Shown here piece by piece: positions 1 to 13,100 of a stretch of 64,000 nucleotides of DNA. The DNA lies in assembly GCA_951230915.1 (NCBI GenBank), contig OX579635.1, positions 32,302,001-32,366,000 of the forward strand, written 5' to 3'. This stretch comes from Antitrichia curtipendula (taxonomy: Eukaryota; Streptophyta; Bryopsida; Hypnales; Leucodontaceae). Position 1 is the first letter of the stretch. Every line of letters begins with the position of its first letter. The position numbers and the translations under genes were made by a program. The notes under the pieces were generated by a model that searched no databases, was not told where the DNA came from, and saw only the letters and a list, made by a program, of their open reading frames with translations.

Positions 1-3000
1 ACTTTCGCATGCTACTGTCACGTACTTTGAATTATTGACTTCACTACAATTTAAGGTGCCTTGCATTGATTCCTCTACCACCTTTGTAGACCTGGTTTTG
101 ACTCGAGGTTGCGAGAAGTTTACTTTGTCTGGTCTATGTGAATCTCCTGCATCACCAATAGGAACATCGAGGCTCCTCTTTGTGCTCCCAAATATTTCTT
201 CTCCTTCTAGATGTGGTACTCGAGATCCCACGCCATGACCTTCCGGCAATAAATTCAATGCCTCTGCTATTTTTTTGGGACACCCAGTGCGCCTAGCTAC
301 TCTCAACTTCAACTCACTCTTAGATGGTCCTAACCCAGATGTATGCCCTCTAAGGTAAGCTCGGTAGTTTGTCATTTGCATCCAAGCCCGAATACTGTCA
401 TCACAAGTGGCGTCAAATAAACTGTTTCCTTTCTTCCCCGACATTTGAAGCCACTTGTTATGTACAGTTTCGGACAAATTGCAAGAAGGCATGTCTGCCA
501 TCTCTTGTAAAGTAAGCCCCTAAAATGCAACCATCACCAGATGCAATTAAGATAAATCTCAAAATATACCATGCCATTTATATTTGTAATCGCTTTATAA
601 ATTGGCAAGAATGAAAATATTCTATCAACTCTACAAATGTACTATTGAAAGAAAATAAAGAAAGACTTCATTAAAATTTGTTTTTTTCAACTACTACAAA
701 ATAAAAACAAGAAGTTGAAAACATAGTACAATCATCCATACATGGAAAAATTTCTACAGTAGACCCTAATACTCAAATTCTATTTCAACAAATACAAGGC
801 GATTGAATTCGTCGGGTTTAACAGTTTTAAAAAAAAATCCACTATGCAAAATCAAAACTCTTTCATTGAAATTTGAAGCTTTAGGGTTCTCAACAATTTC
901 CGAAATGCAAGCTTCTAGGATGTGAGTGTTTAAAATCATATTACATTTTTTTTTATAACAATCATATTACATTTAGATCCGTCGGATCCGACGGATGCAT
1001 ACTTTATTGGAACAAATATTTTTATTCAAAATCTTCTGAAATTTATACACTTCACGTACAACGTTAAAAAAAATCTCTATCAAAACATTTAACTGAAAAG
1101 AATAAGTAGTAATTCCAAAATAATCTTCATGGATATAGTTCAAATTTATAGATGCCTACTTCACTGAAAATAGAAAAAAAAGTGCACACCAAATAAGATT
1201 AACATACCATTGTCATGAAACCTCCCCATTGTAAATAACAAAAATGCCAAAATGCTAGCCAATGCTCCAAATGATGAAGTGCGTCCTCGGTTGTTGCTCC
1301 AGATGATAGCCACCATGATCGGATTGCAAGATAGTGAACCTCCACTTCATCCAAAGTCTTGGATTCTTTATATTGCTTGCATAATGCAATGTGTTGTTGT
1401 TGTAATGCTGGCTTGATGTGTTTCTGGGTGTGCTTCATAAGAGAATTACTCCAATGCAATAAACATGACCTCTCCCGATTTGTCATGACATCATCTGCAG
1501 AACCACTACCATATACAATGCGAATTGCATTCCAATTGGCCATTGCACTATCCGCCATGAATCCCTTAAAATTTGGATTGGGTACTCCATGTTTCTCCAT
1601 CACAGCATTCAAGGACCTCCAAAATTGTACTTGAATCTCCGTATCTTCTGATTGCATGTCACAAATTGCAATGGTCATAACCTTCTTGTACTGCGAGTCA
1701 TACACGTGGCATGCCATGGTGGTCCAGTCCTTCACGCGCTTCACGTGGTCGAACATCATCCACGCATTCTCTAGATCACCTTGTGGTTGCATCCGCTTTA
1801 CCAAGTTCACTCCACTTCCAGGCCCCTCCGTGAGCATCTTAAAGAGATAGACTTTTTCTTTGCCTTGGCCTGGGAAGACACTGTCATGTATGAACTCGAA
1901 CTTCGATTCCTTCTTCATGGCCATAATGTTGTCAATGATCCCTCCTTGATTGTTGGAGCGGAAAGAAGAGATAATATTCCGTATACTAGGACTACTTAGC
2001 GATTGAAAGCGCTCCATGACTTCTTCCATTTCATCTCCCTTTAAGATCTTCTTCTCTCCTTCTCCATGGTGAAAAAGGTGGTTCGTAAGGAAGTCTTTGC
2101 TAGCAGATAGGGCTATGGCAGAGTTCGTGGCCGATGGGGTTTTAGCCACTTGTTCTGCTATGAGTTTAGTAATCTCTTTTGCGGAATCTCTATACACGCC
2201 TTTTGCTACTGGATGGGAGTGATTTCCTAGGTGAATTGCTGCTCTAGTCATATTAGGGTTATCAGTATAGCAGTAGTACATTCTTGCATCACAGGACCTA
2301 AGGCAGGTAGGTATTGTTTTGCAGACTTTGCAGAGAAGTTTGCAAGTTTGTGGTGGCACAACTCCTACGATAAAAGGGAATACTGTAGACCCTATCCATT
2401 CTGTTTCATTTCGCCTAGAAGTCCTAGACAAGTACTCGCAGGTAGCATTTTCACAAACAAGGTGGCCAGCACAGAACGACTTACGGAACTTAAGATTATC
2501 AGAGTTGTGGATGTTTGTTGTCACTAGCTTGCACCACGCATGTCCATCGTGGCGCTTTTCCATTCCCTCCAAGTTCTTTGCTGCAGATGAAGAAGAAGAG
2601 GCTCGACATGGCGGCAATTCGAAGATGATGTCTCCGTCATAAGTAGGTGGCAAATACTCCACTTGGTGGTGCGTTACACCGCTCATGTTTAATGTAGAAG
2701 GTTTGTTTCGGGAACGGTGAAGACCAGAAAGACCCTTCAAGCATATCATTATACTTGTTGAAGTGGTTGGACTCAGACCTAAATCTTGTTGTGAAAAGAT
2801 AGGTTGCTCATAAGGACTAGTAGATGTATTATGTAGTGATTGTCCTAGTCTAGTGTCAGTAGACTCAATTTTGACTACAGAAGAGTTAGGTGAAAGGGGC
2901 AAGGAAGGGGACTCGCCTTCTGAATCAGTAGAGAGTTCTACAATAGTCCCTAATATCTGTGTCTTTGCTTGCGACAAAATTTCTGGTTTTTGTCCAAACA

Positions 3001-3370
3001 CTGGAAAACATCCTGTAGGTGTAGTCGGGTTGGTGGCTTCAGGTACACAAGGTCTATTCACTGTAGAATTATTGGACTCATGACTTGCTATCTCAGTGGT
3101 CAAAGCTAGCATAGAAAGAGGAAGACCGTAAGCTCTATAGTTTCCAAGACCTAGATACCAACAGTGACCTTCATCGGAGAGAGACTTTGGAACTGGTATT
3201 GACTGAAGTAATTCACCGGAAGCAGAACAACGCTCTTCCTCAACATAGATAGAAGACTGTGCAAATTTAAATCAAACATGGAGCAAGTGGCTGGAAACAG
3301 TCGCCCAACCGTCTACGTCAAGTGGAAACACAAGAGGTACTTCGTGACCATCTACCCGAATGCTTGCCAT
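1..3370 (-). CDS. MULE-transposase-derived zinc-finger gene, partial, with one in-frame TGA
   Basis: Two exons are visible: 3370-1208 and 519 to the window edge. The donor ATG|GTATGT at 1207 and acceptor TTTTAG at 521-520 join in phase 0. The frame is open from ATG 3370 except for TGA at 3274-3272; the next ATG is at 3112. After an acidic, Ser-rich N-terminus come a Cys cluster (C-x-G-x-L-x-C-x3-x-C type), then CKVC...C...C...HLGNHSHP, which looks like the GCM/WRKY-like zinc region of Mutator-type transposases. A MULE-like DDE core follows, with FKGFMADSAMANWNAI and then SCLLHW (the C-x2-H element). The second exon (LTLQEMADMPSCN...) is well conserved in appearance but I do not know its fold. 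No terminal inverted repeats were found nearby, so this may be a domesticated transposase. The first 32 codons before TGA could be a lost N-terminus, or translation may start at 3112. Confidence 0.6.
977..996. repeat. Perfect 20-bp palindrome with GGATCC centre
   Basis: ATCCGTCGGATCCGACGGAT is its own reverse complement. It lies inside the intron of the MULE-derived gene. The same core (CGTCGGATCCGACG) recurs at 14538-14559 and as the centre of the longer hairpins at 6.5-8.7 kb. Confidence 0.9.
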
Positions 3371-4184
3371 GTTGCTCTCAAAACAAAATTAGAAAGATAC
3401 AAACATACAAAGAACTCTCTGTAGTTGAGGATCAAATGTAGGACTCATATTAGGATGTCTAAGGTCCGTTGATGAATAATAAATGATCAAACATGGACTC
3501 AGTGAATTTCAAATTGTTTATTTACAAATCAAAAACGTCGGCGCATATGGGTCTAGGTGTATAGGGGATTAGGCTACGATATAATTTTTGGCTTGCCGTC
3601 ATATTTGGAAAAAAAATAATGAGTGCAATGGCACCCCTATACTTTTTATAATATAAAGAGGACAATGCTAGTGCCGTCATTCTTCCAAGGGTTTTGGTCC
3701 ATTCTAGAAAATAAATTACCTTGCCTCTTTCACTTCTATTAGTATCCCACACGTTTGCAAATAGGACATTGTCAGTGCTAGGACTATCATTTTTTAAAAT
3801 AAAAGAATAAGGGTAGTAAGGGAATTACCTACTCAAATTAATTTAGCAAAGCTTCGTAATTGAATGTGTGAGGAATCCTTAGGCATAATTTTTTATTTGC
3901 ATTGCGGCCCCCCCCAAAACGGCTCGTTCAAACTTCGATGTATACCAAAATCTAAGGAATCTGACATTGGCGGCATAGAGTACCTTGGGCAGTGTGAGCT
4001 TGAAGTGCAAATAAATGCCGGCGCCGAATTCAGAACTTATGAGACACCAATGCATTTGAGATGGAGCGGTTTGGGTGATGTATAAAGGAAGCCATTGAGG
4101 TGGGGAGCTCTCATTTCACAACCTCCCTTGTATTGTGGGCAACGGTGGTCCTTGGGTTCAATGTTGTAGCTTTTCTATTAGGTC
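3371..4184. promoter_or_regulatory. Head-to-head intergenic region with TATA box for the rightward gene
   Basis: This stretch separates the divergent MULE-derived gene (minus) and the ParB/methyltransferase-like gene (plus). A TATA box, TATAAAGG, lies at 4081-4088, about 100 bp before ATG 4185. A tiny upstream ORF (ATG TTG TAG at 4162) precedes the start. A run of nine C lies near 3909. No convincing coding exon was seen; a small minus-strand ORF at 3522-3752 lacks coding character. Confidence 0.45.
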
Positions 4185-7100
4185 ATGCGCTTGGACAGTT
4201 TGAGTGAATCATTAGACATTCAGGAGCACAAAAAAGGTCGTAGAAAACGTAGGCCGTTGTATTTCTCTTCTCATAAGTCTTTACAGAGAGCAAGAATGGT
4301 ACGCTCCAAGAAGACAGGAAACAAGAGAGTTTTAGGTGACAATAGTCAGTCACAGAAGTCTCAGTCCTCTGAGGGAGGAGATGGAGAGCAGCACGAAGTT
4401 GGTGATGTCCACCGGCGAGAAGGAGAGCAAGACCAGAACCCGAAAGCATTACAAGCGGAAGAAGAAGTTTCAATGTCCCTACAGCCATCGAATGTAAGTT
4501 TGTAGTTTGAATTCTTTGAAAAATAGATACTTTTTCAATTTGCAGTTCCGAGTACTTTGAATTTGTCGAGTTTACGAAGTCAATTCTTGGCTGGACTGTG
4601 TTCATTGCTAAGAAGTAAGAAAGGTTGGTAGATAAGGGAGGCAGGACTAGGATCAAGGCTCAGAAAGGCAGTTAGGAGAGGCAAGACTAGGATGAAGGCT
4701 AAGGAAGGCAGTAGGAGTTTTGTATGAAATGTTGGTATACATCCAAGAGTCCATCTTCATGTTGAAGGTTATGTTCGATGAATTCTTGACAAACAAATTT
4801 TGCTAAGAAGGATTATAGTCATTAGGTTCAGTTTAAGTGCAAGTTCTCAAGTGGGTACCAGAACACTAAGAGTCCAAAGAGAGTGAGCTTGTCATTGTTA
4901 TTGTGGAGAGCCACAAACCTTAACTGAGGACTTACTAATGAATTTGCAATAGAGTATGAGAAATACTTGTAATGAAATGAATTTGGCAATATCAATTTAA
5001 TCAATACTGAAGAAAGGTCAATTTACAATTTTGACTTTATACTGCGATGAAATGCATGATTAGGTAATCCTAACTAATGGCTCAATATTGGAATAGTGCA
5101 ATGCATGAGATGCAGTATTCCAATGTCATCACGTACTCCTTGTAAGGTTGAATATTTGTATATTTGTATTTATTATTTGGTGAACGTTTAGATCATTTGT
5201 CTTTGGATTATCCCCTCAAAATAATGAATTATTAAAATCATGCTGATGAGATCTAAAATGAGTAGAAGGTTCTCAAATGGAACGGGTTCTAAAATGGTGC
5301 CCTATCAACTTCAAAATTTTATAACAAATTCAAATAACCTCCAAAAAATATGACACGAGTTGAGTTAGATTGGAAATTCTTCTTGTCTAAAAAAATTAAT
5401 TTACTAAAAAATATTGATAGATGTTTCACCTCCCCAAAATTCAAGTGAGTGGTGCAACAAGAATTTTCAGAAACATGAATGACTGGTTTAATACCTAAAA
5501 TTAGTTTGTGAAGTTGAGGAAAATTGGACTGCCCTTCAATCCGGATCGCACGTTTGATTGAATGGCTGGAATTCCTGGAAATTTTGGATCTTGTTCTATA
5601 GGCAATTGAAAAATAACTTGGAAAATATAGGAACTGCTTGAGGTTGAACCACTTTTGGGAGCCATAAATTTGAGAGCTAAATCTTTGATGTCGATCTGGT
5701 TGCAAAATTAAAAATTACTTGACAAATGTACGAGAATTCTTGTGAATTTCTGCGTAAGATCCATGCATATACAAACTTCATCATTGCTAAGTGAGATTTT
5801 TGAAATTCCATATCCACACGTACATGCACCATTGGATGTACCTAAGAGGTTCATTTGGGAAATTCGGAATCAATTTTTGACTTTCTCCTATTGGCCAAGG
5901 GAAGCCAAGCAGACAGCGCGCCGAACTCACTTTACGAGATAGGAAATCTGAGGAAGAGCCCGTACAGGCCAATCCAAGTTCTGGATCAGGATGAGCTTGT
6001 AACCGCGGTACGTGAACCATGAGTCCACCTTGCATCCTTCCGTTCTTTCATTTTCTTGCAAACCTCAACGAGCAATCTTGTTCTAGAGACTGTAGTCGTG
6101 GCGGCCCTTCATAATCACTACAACCGTTGTAGAGTGCGTGTATGCATGGTTTCTTGTTCTTCCTTTACTCCTCCCGGGAATCTAGATGGTGTCCTTTTCT
6201 TAAGCTTCGCTTGTTGTACACAACTTAGATCTTCCCCGAAGTTGATTTTTGAGAATCTTGCTGTTCAGTTTGCGCCATCTTGGGTGTTTGCGGATCCTGG
6301 TACTGTGCATCATGCGAGTTGTTGCATTAGTTTTTGTAGTGTCAGTCTACTGCAACATGAGATTTTGACATTACTCTTTTAAATCTTCTTGTACCTTCAT
6401 GCAGATGGATCGAAGTACTCGAAGTAGAGCTAGAGCGGTTGCGGGAGCAGGAGGAAGGCCCAATGAGGATGTGAACTCTCAACAGGTTTCTTTTTTCAAT
6501 CTCATGCCTTAGTTGTGTACCAAATTTGTTTCACTCAACTTGATCTAGATTTGAAACAAGAAAAAGACACAAAATCTAGGGGTACCACGAGGCAAGCCAG
6601 AAATGCCCGTCGGCTCCGACCTGTTCTTGCAGGGGTGCTCGTGGTCCCCCCGAATTCCCATTTCTATTTTTTCATTCGAGGATGACGTTTCCAAGATTTG
6701 AGCTCGGATCCAACGTATACAGCGGCCATCCGTCCATGCATCGAGCGGATCGTGTCTTGAAAGCAGAGCAGTTAAAAAAAAACTGGAAATCCGAGGGTAC
6801 CTTGCGGGGGTCGGGAAACTCCCATAGGATCCGACGTGGGTTTCCTTGGAGACTCGATGTACCCTTGCATTCACCCTTTTTTTTTATTTTTTCAACGTTT
6901 TTGGAACCTAGAGTTTGCAGCAGTCTGAGGATGTAGATCCGAGAGTCCGACAGCTTGCTTGTGCAAACGAGAGATCAAGAAGAATACTTTTGTTTCACCT
7001 CCCCAACTGCAAGGACAGTCTTACTGAGATTCGAAACCAGGTGTAGGTTTCTGCATGGACATTTACGGTTCAATTGTGATTCGATTACTCAGCTTGCATG

Positions 7101-10100
7101 CCGAAGCACCCTAGCCACACTTGCATTTTGGCAGCATGTCGATTAAGATTCTAGGTTCTGTGATTCAAATTCTAGATTCCACGTCGATTCATTTTGTAAG
7201 CACGTCGATCCATTTTGTAAGCATTCATTCTGTAACCAGTCATTCCAAATTGATCCATTTTGTAAGCACGTTGATTTAGATTCTAGATTGAAGGAATTTG
7301 TGAGCATGATTTTCGTTCATCTGATTCCAGGTTGAGAATTAGTGTCAAGAACCCAGGTTGAATCCGGTCGTGCCTAGCTTGAATCCGGTCGTACCCAGCT
7401 TGAATCCGGTTGTGAGTAATAGAAATCCAGTCTTGCGGTGGAGGGATTAAATTAAGTTCTTGCGGTGCATGGCCAATTTAGATGTTGGAGCGATTTCCCA
7501 GCTTCTTTCATCACTTTGCAGGGAATGATTCAGTTCATCTGAGATCAGATCAATACATCAGTTTGTTCGAAAATTTGTTGCTCTTTACTGTAGCTTGGAT
7601 GTACCTATCGAATTCTCATTTAGACTTTGAACAGGTACCAACATTTATGTCTCAATCTGGCCTTAACGTAAAATATACAATATAATATCGTTGCCATGAT
7701 AGCTGAGGTACTCCGTCTCCAATTTGATACCAGAACATGCGGCTATCAGTTGATCAGATTTTTGACCACTTTTTTAGTTTGATCAAGGATCAACTTGATT
7801 TGGGATCGAATGATCCATCTGTGACTTGGTTCGGTAGAAAGTTCTTTTTATCTATGCTTTCGTTCAGCTTGTAAGAAATAGTTGTAATCTATTGCGTGCA
7901 TGCCGTAAAAAAATGAGAAATTGGGGGGTACCTTGAGGTGCACCAAAAACTCCCTTCGGATCCGACGTGGGTTTTCAAGGTGCCCCAATGTACCCCCTGA
8001 TTTCTCTTCCTATTTTTCATTTTTTTTGAAAGAACTTGCAATTGAATGTTTGCAGCAGTCTTGCAAGCTAAGGATCAAGCATTGCTTATGGAATACCCGA
8101 GGATGTTAATCATAGAGTCTATATGCTTATTTGTCTATTAGCACAATTTGGAGTCAGTAAGCACGTCAAATTAGATTTTGTAGTTTGTATATAGAACCTC
8201 GAAGGAGCAGTCTAAAAGCACAATCAGGCAGGTTATTAGAATTGCCCAAAGTCAATAATTCACAAATTTGGACTTGCTGTGGAATGATTCAAATGCAGTC
8301 TTGCGATGCATGGTCGTTCTTAGATGTGGAGTGATTTATTTGGTTAATTTCAGAAATAGTAATTTGTTTGGTTTTATTTCTTAGATGTTTTGTTTGGTTA
8401 ATTTCTTAGTTCATAATTTTTTTGGTCTATTTTTTAGATCTTCATTTGTTTGGTAATTTGTTTGGTCAATTTCTTAGATCTTAATTTGTTTGGTAATTTT
8501 TTTTGTTAATTTCATAGATGTGGAGTGATTTGTTTGATTTTGCAAGATCTGTTCAATTATGATTTTTCCATTTTGAAAGGAACATGTACCAAGATTATTT
8601 CATTTAGATATTTTTAAATCTAATTTTGGAAGTCCTTTGAGTGCATGCCGAAGACCCCGTCGGATCCGACGTAGGTTCCAACATGCACTCAAGGGACCCC
8701 AAAAAATGCTTATTTTGAAAATATGTAAATTTCCTTGAAAGCCATTCTCTTTGGTCCGCAATTGTTCAGGATGACGTGAGCTTTTTCTCAGCCATAGAGT
8801 TGGTATTTATTTGTTTTATTTTTTTGATAGAGAGAATTAAATGAGTAATCCACAACAAGTGGTTTTAAATTGTTTAAAGGTTTTTTGAACTTTAGATTAA
8901 TTTTTGAAAATGGTTTGTTTTCGGTTGCTATTTTATCCCCACATCATTTATAATTTAATGGTCTTTCGTTGATAAAAACTTTTGACTTATGAAATGAATG
9001 TAGTGTATCATTGAGATATATGCGTAATCAAAACTTAAAGGGTCCCCCTACAAATTTATTTCTAATTTAATGTCTGATGATTTCTACAGAGTGGTCCAGC
9101 ACGAGGCAAACGCCTAAAACTAACAACTTCTTCCGAGGATCCAACAATGGAGGAATTTACTCCAGCTCCCAAGATTGGAGGGCCTTCAAAGCAAAACACT
9201 TTGTTAGAAGAAGGCGGGTCACATGCAAGTGACGATGAAGGGGCTGAAGAGAACTTGGTGAGTTTTGACGATGTAATGGACGCAGCTGATAGGGCAATAG
9301 ATGCATTTGAAACAAGTGTCCAGAGTGGTAATGGGCTCCAGCGCTTCGTATTCTCAACTTATAGTTCAGAGGAGGAGTTTCCGTACATGGAGCTTAAGAG
9401 CTCCACCAGCAAAGGGCGTCTTCAGAGCTCGGATGCATAGGAGAGTACCGGGTTTAGAGAGAGTTTCCAAGGGGCGGAAATCATTATCCTTAGCTCTGAC
9501 GAGGATGATGATGTCGTAATCTATGACTAGATTTGTGTACAAGTGATTTTATATAAATCATGTTTTCAGGATTTATCGGCATTTAGACTATTTTGATCTG
9601 ACATTGTGCTTTTGAGTTTGACTACCAATGACAGAATAATATGAATGTATAAATTTTTGTTCAATGTTTATCCGTGTATATGTTGCTATCATCTACATAT
9701 TGCTTTACAAGCAAATTTGTATTTATTAAACTTAATGTTTTCTTTTCTAGATGGACATCACACCCGAAAAAATTATGGAAGAGGAGACCATCTTTGAGAC
9801 TCCAGGCTCTCAAAAAGTTCAACAACCTGAAATTGAGCAAGTTTCTGACGGTGACAATGATGATGATGGAGAAGTTGGCGAGGAAGACTCAACAGATGTC
9901 ATCCAAGAGCATCCAGAGGAGAAGGTGATGACCGAGGATGAATTACGCAAAATCCAAAAGGGAGATACCGTCAATATTCTGGCCCACCTCCGTATGAAGC
10001 CGGAGGAGTCCTTCTGTATGCACATTCCACTGTGCAGATTGGTGACCATGCCCATGGTCCGACCAGCTCTCCTGTCTGATATATCAAAATTGGAGCAAGA

Positions 10101-13100
10101 TTTTGCAGCCGGGGGCTACCTAGATGGTGCGGCAGTCTTCTATGTCTCCACAACAAACGAAGAGGGGAACACAGAAGAATTTACAGAGGTAGAGATGGAG
10201 AAATGGGACCCCATCTGGAGAGAGAAGAACCAGATCTTCTCTCAAAAGGTTGAGGGAAGGCAAGAGCTCCAATTTTTGAAGAAATTGAAGTTCTTCATTT
10301 GCGATGGAAACCACAGACGGGTCGCATGGATGAATTTCATTGGAAAACATTCCAAGTGGCATTGCAATGTGGATTGTATAATCCTCGATACAAAAGGAAA
10401 AAATGAGATCGTCATGCAGGTCATGCATGATATAAACAAGTAAGTGAATTGGCCTTTTTTCTTTTCAAATGCAAGACTCAATCATTTCATTTTGAATACT
10501 TCATTAGTTATGATCTCAATCTTCAACTTTACCGCTAATCCAAATGTTTCGGTGACATGTAGGTCTGTGGAGGATTCTCACGTTAAGACAAACTTGGTAC
10601 ACACGTTGTTCCAAGTTCAAAAGTATGGAATGCTCCCAATCAATAAATTTGCAACTCTTTTGAGGCCTGCGGAAAGGAAGAGGTGCCTTGAGAACCCGGT
10701 GACAAAGAAATGGTATTCAGTTCTGCCCGACATTTTCACGTCATTCATTTTTAGGGTAAGGACATTCCACACTCTTTGATTTCAAGAGTTTTACACATAC
10801 CCAGTTTTCATTGCACAGGTTTTTATATCTAATTTGATGGAGGACACTATACAGCAAGAGATTTCTCAAGCAGCTGATTCGTCAGTTAGAAGATATCTAG
10901 AGGCTACGAGAGAGACTGGTAGTACACCAGAGGGAGCGGCCGAAGCAATGAGGGAAGGGGCCATGGAGAGAAAGAAGGCACTTACGTCAAAGATGTTTAA
11001 GCTCTTGGCCGTAGCAAACCCAGGCAACGGAATGGACTTCCTTAAAGAGGTGAATGTTTGAGAATCATGGTTTCTTGCTTCTTCTTATTCCACAAGAATC
11101 TATTACTTATAAATTTTTCTTTCTTTGCAGGTGGAGAAGCATTGGGGAAACTATGAGGTGCCAGAAATGACGTTGGAGAAGCTACAAATGGTTGGAACCT
11201 CGAAAATGACTGGTAAGCACAAAACCAACATTTTAAAGTGGTGGAACTCTTCGACACTTACTCGAGAAGCCCGAAAGTTGCCACCCAAACCAGTCTCGGA
11301 AATCCATCTTTCTCAATTCATAGTGAAGTGTACTTGGTACACAGGGGTAAGTCCTTCTTCTCTTTTTCCTATTGACTTTAAACTACGGTAATGAAGAAAC
11401 GGACAATGCGATAATTTTCTTATGTTTTATTTTTTTTGTACTGCTTTACTATTTTGATTTTGTATCACTAATTTCAGATTGAAGATGCTGCGGTTGCGTT
11501 GTTCGAGAAAATTGTCAAGGAGGACAATCTCACCATCAACTACAATACCCCTGACGAACCAGAGCAGCTACCGGAGTACATTGAAGGATGGCGGCAAAAA
11601 ATTTGGGACCACGGGTTTCTGAACTACTTGAAAGGAAACAACTATTTCAAGAAGGGAATGACCTTTGATATGTTCCCGGGCTCTGTGGCAGTGGTTCGGA
11701 GAGTACTCTACCGGTATACATTAAATTCTTTGAATACATTTTTTTTTCACAACTTAAAGTATTTTGGAACTTGTAATTTATAATAATTCAATATTTTTAT
11801 TGTCTTCTCCTATTTTCTTGATGTAGTGAACTGAAGTTGAAGTGAAGTGTCATTTTGGTCTTTTTTTATTAAAAGTCTACTTAGTACGTTGTTTTTTAAA
11901 TATGAAATTGGCTTATTTGCAGGTACTTTAAGCTAGAGCTAGAAGCGAAGGGGGCCATCACCAAATTGGATATCCCTCCTTGTCTTAGTGGCTTCCTTGA
12001 TCGCAACTCTCCATCCTGCATGTTCAGCGCACACCAGTTGCGAACGTACACAACAGCTCATTTGAGTGGTGCGGGCTGGTACTTGGACTGCACTTTGGAG
12101 TTCACTCATCACTCTGAAACGCAGCTTAGAAAATCCTTGGAGGGAAAAGGGATTGTGGATTTGGATCTCATTGATGAGTTCATCGGCATGGATGACGAAG
12201 CCAAGAGGAAGGCCATCAACAAGAGGGATGCAGTGGATCGCAAGAAAGAAGTGAAGAATCAGTTCGCACTCCAAATCAAAGAAAAGAAAGAAGCGGAGAA
12301 AGCGACAAAGAAGGCTGAGAAGGACTTAGTGAAAGAGAAAGAAGAGAAGACTAAAAGCAAGGGCAAGAAAACGGTGGAAGAAGAAGGCCAAGTAGTGACT
12401 TCCTCCACTGTGGATCAAGCGGGTCAGACACAAGAGGGGGTGAAAAAGAAAATCACTTTGTCACAGCTCACGGAAGATGTAATCTCGCGCGTCACTCAAG
12501 CGTTGGTCCTCTCCGATGACGAGGTTCCCAAGACCGAGGATTTAATCCTCAATGTTTGCATTGAGGATATTGCAATGGACATGGAGAGCAAAAAAGCCAA
12601 CGTCTTTGATGAGGTCTTAAAGTACTTGAATAAGGTATAGTAGTTATCCTTTATAGATCAGTTTTCTGGTTTTTGTCAATGATATCATTTTTCTGTACTT
12701 GTGATGTATTGATGTTGTAGTACTATAGAAAAATTTAATGTTTGTGTACATTACATTTACCAATACTTTTTACTTCATTAATTTGTTTTTCAAAGATGTC
12801 ATGTGCACAAAGCACATTATAGTAATTTTGTCGAATTTAATGGAATTTTATAAAATGACTTTTTGTCTTCTGTACTTCTCTGTTCAAATTGTTTGCCTAA
12901 ACCATTTGAATTTTGGAGGATTCATTGGTTACGCAATGGTAGATAGATGAGCTTTATTAGTTTATTACTACATTGACATTGGATTGAATCAAAAAATTTC
13001 AGATGTCAGTTGGGAAGACCCGGATGTTTGAAGGTGTAGCCAATGCAAGGGCTGGAGTGGACGTCATTTTCATCGATTGTCCTGAAAATTTGCCCGTACC

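Noticed and set aside
3279..3425. Plus-strand ORF starting MEQVAGNSRP opposite the MULE-derived gene's N-terminus
   Set aside because: It is the antisense of a frame that continues for 700 codons on the minus strand; that frame has the recognisable domains.
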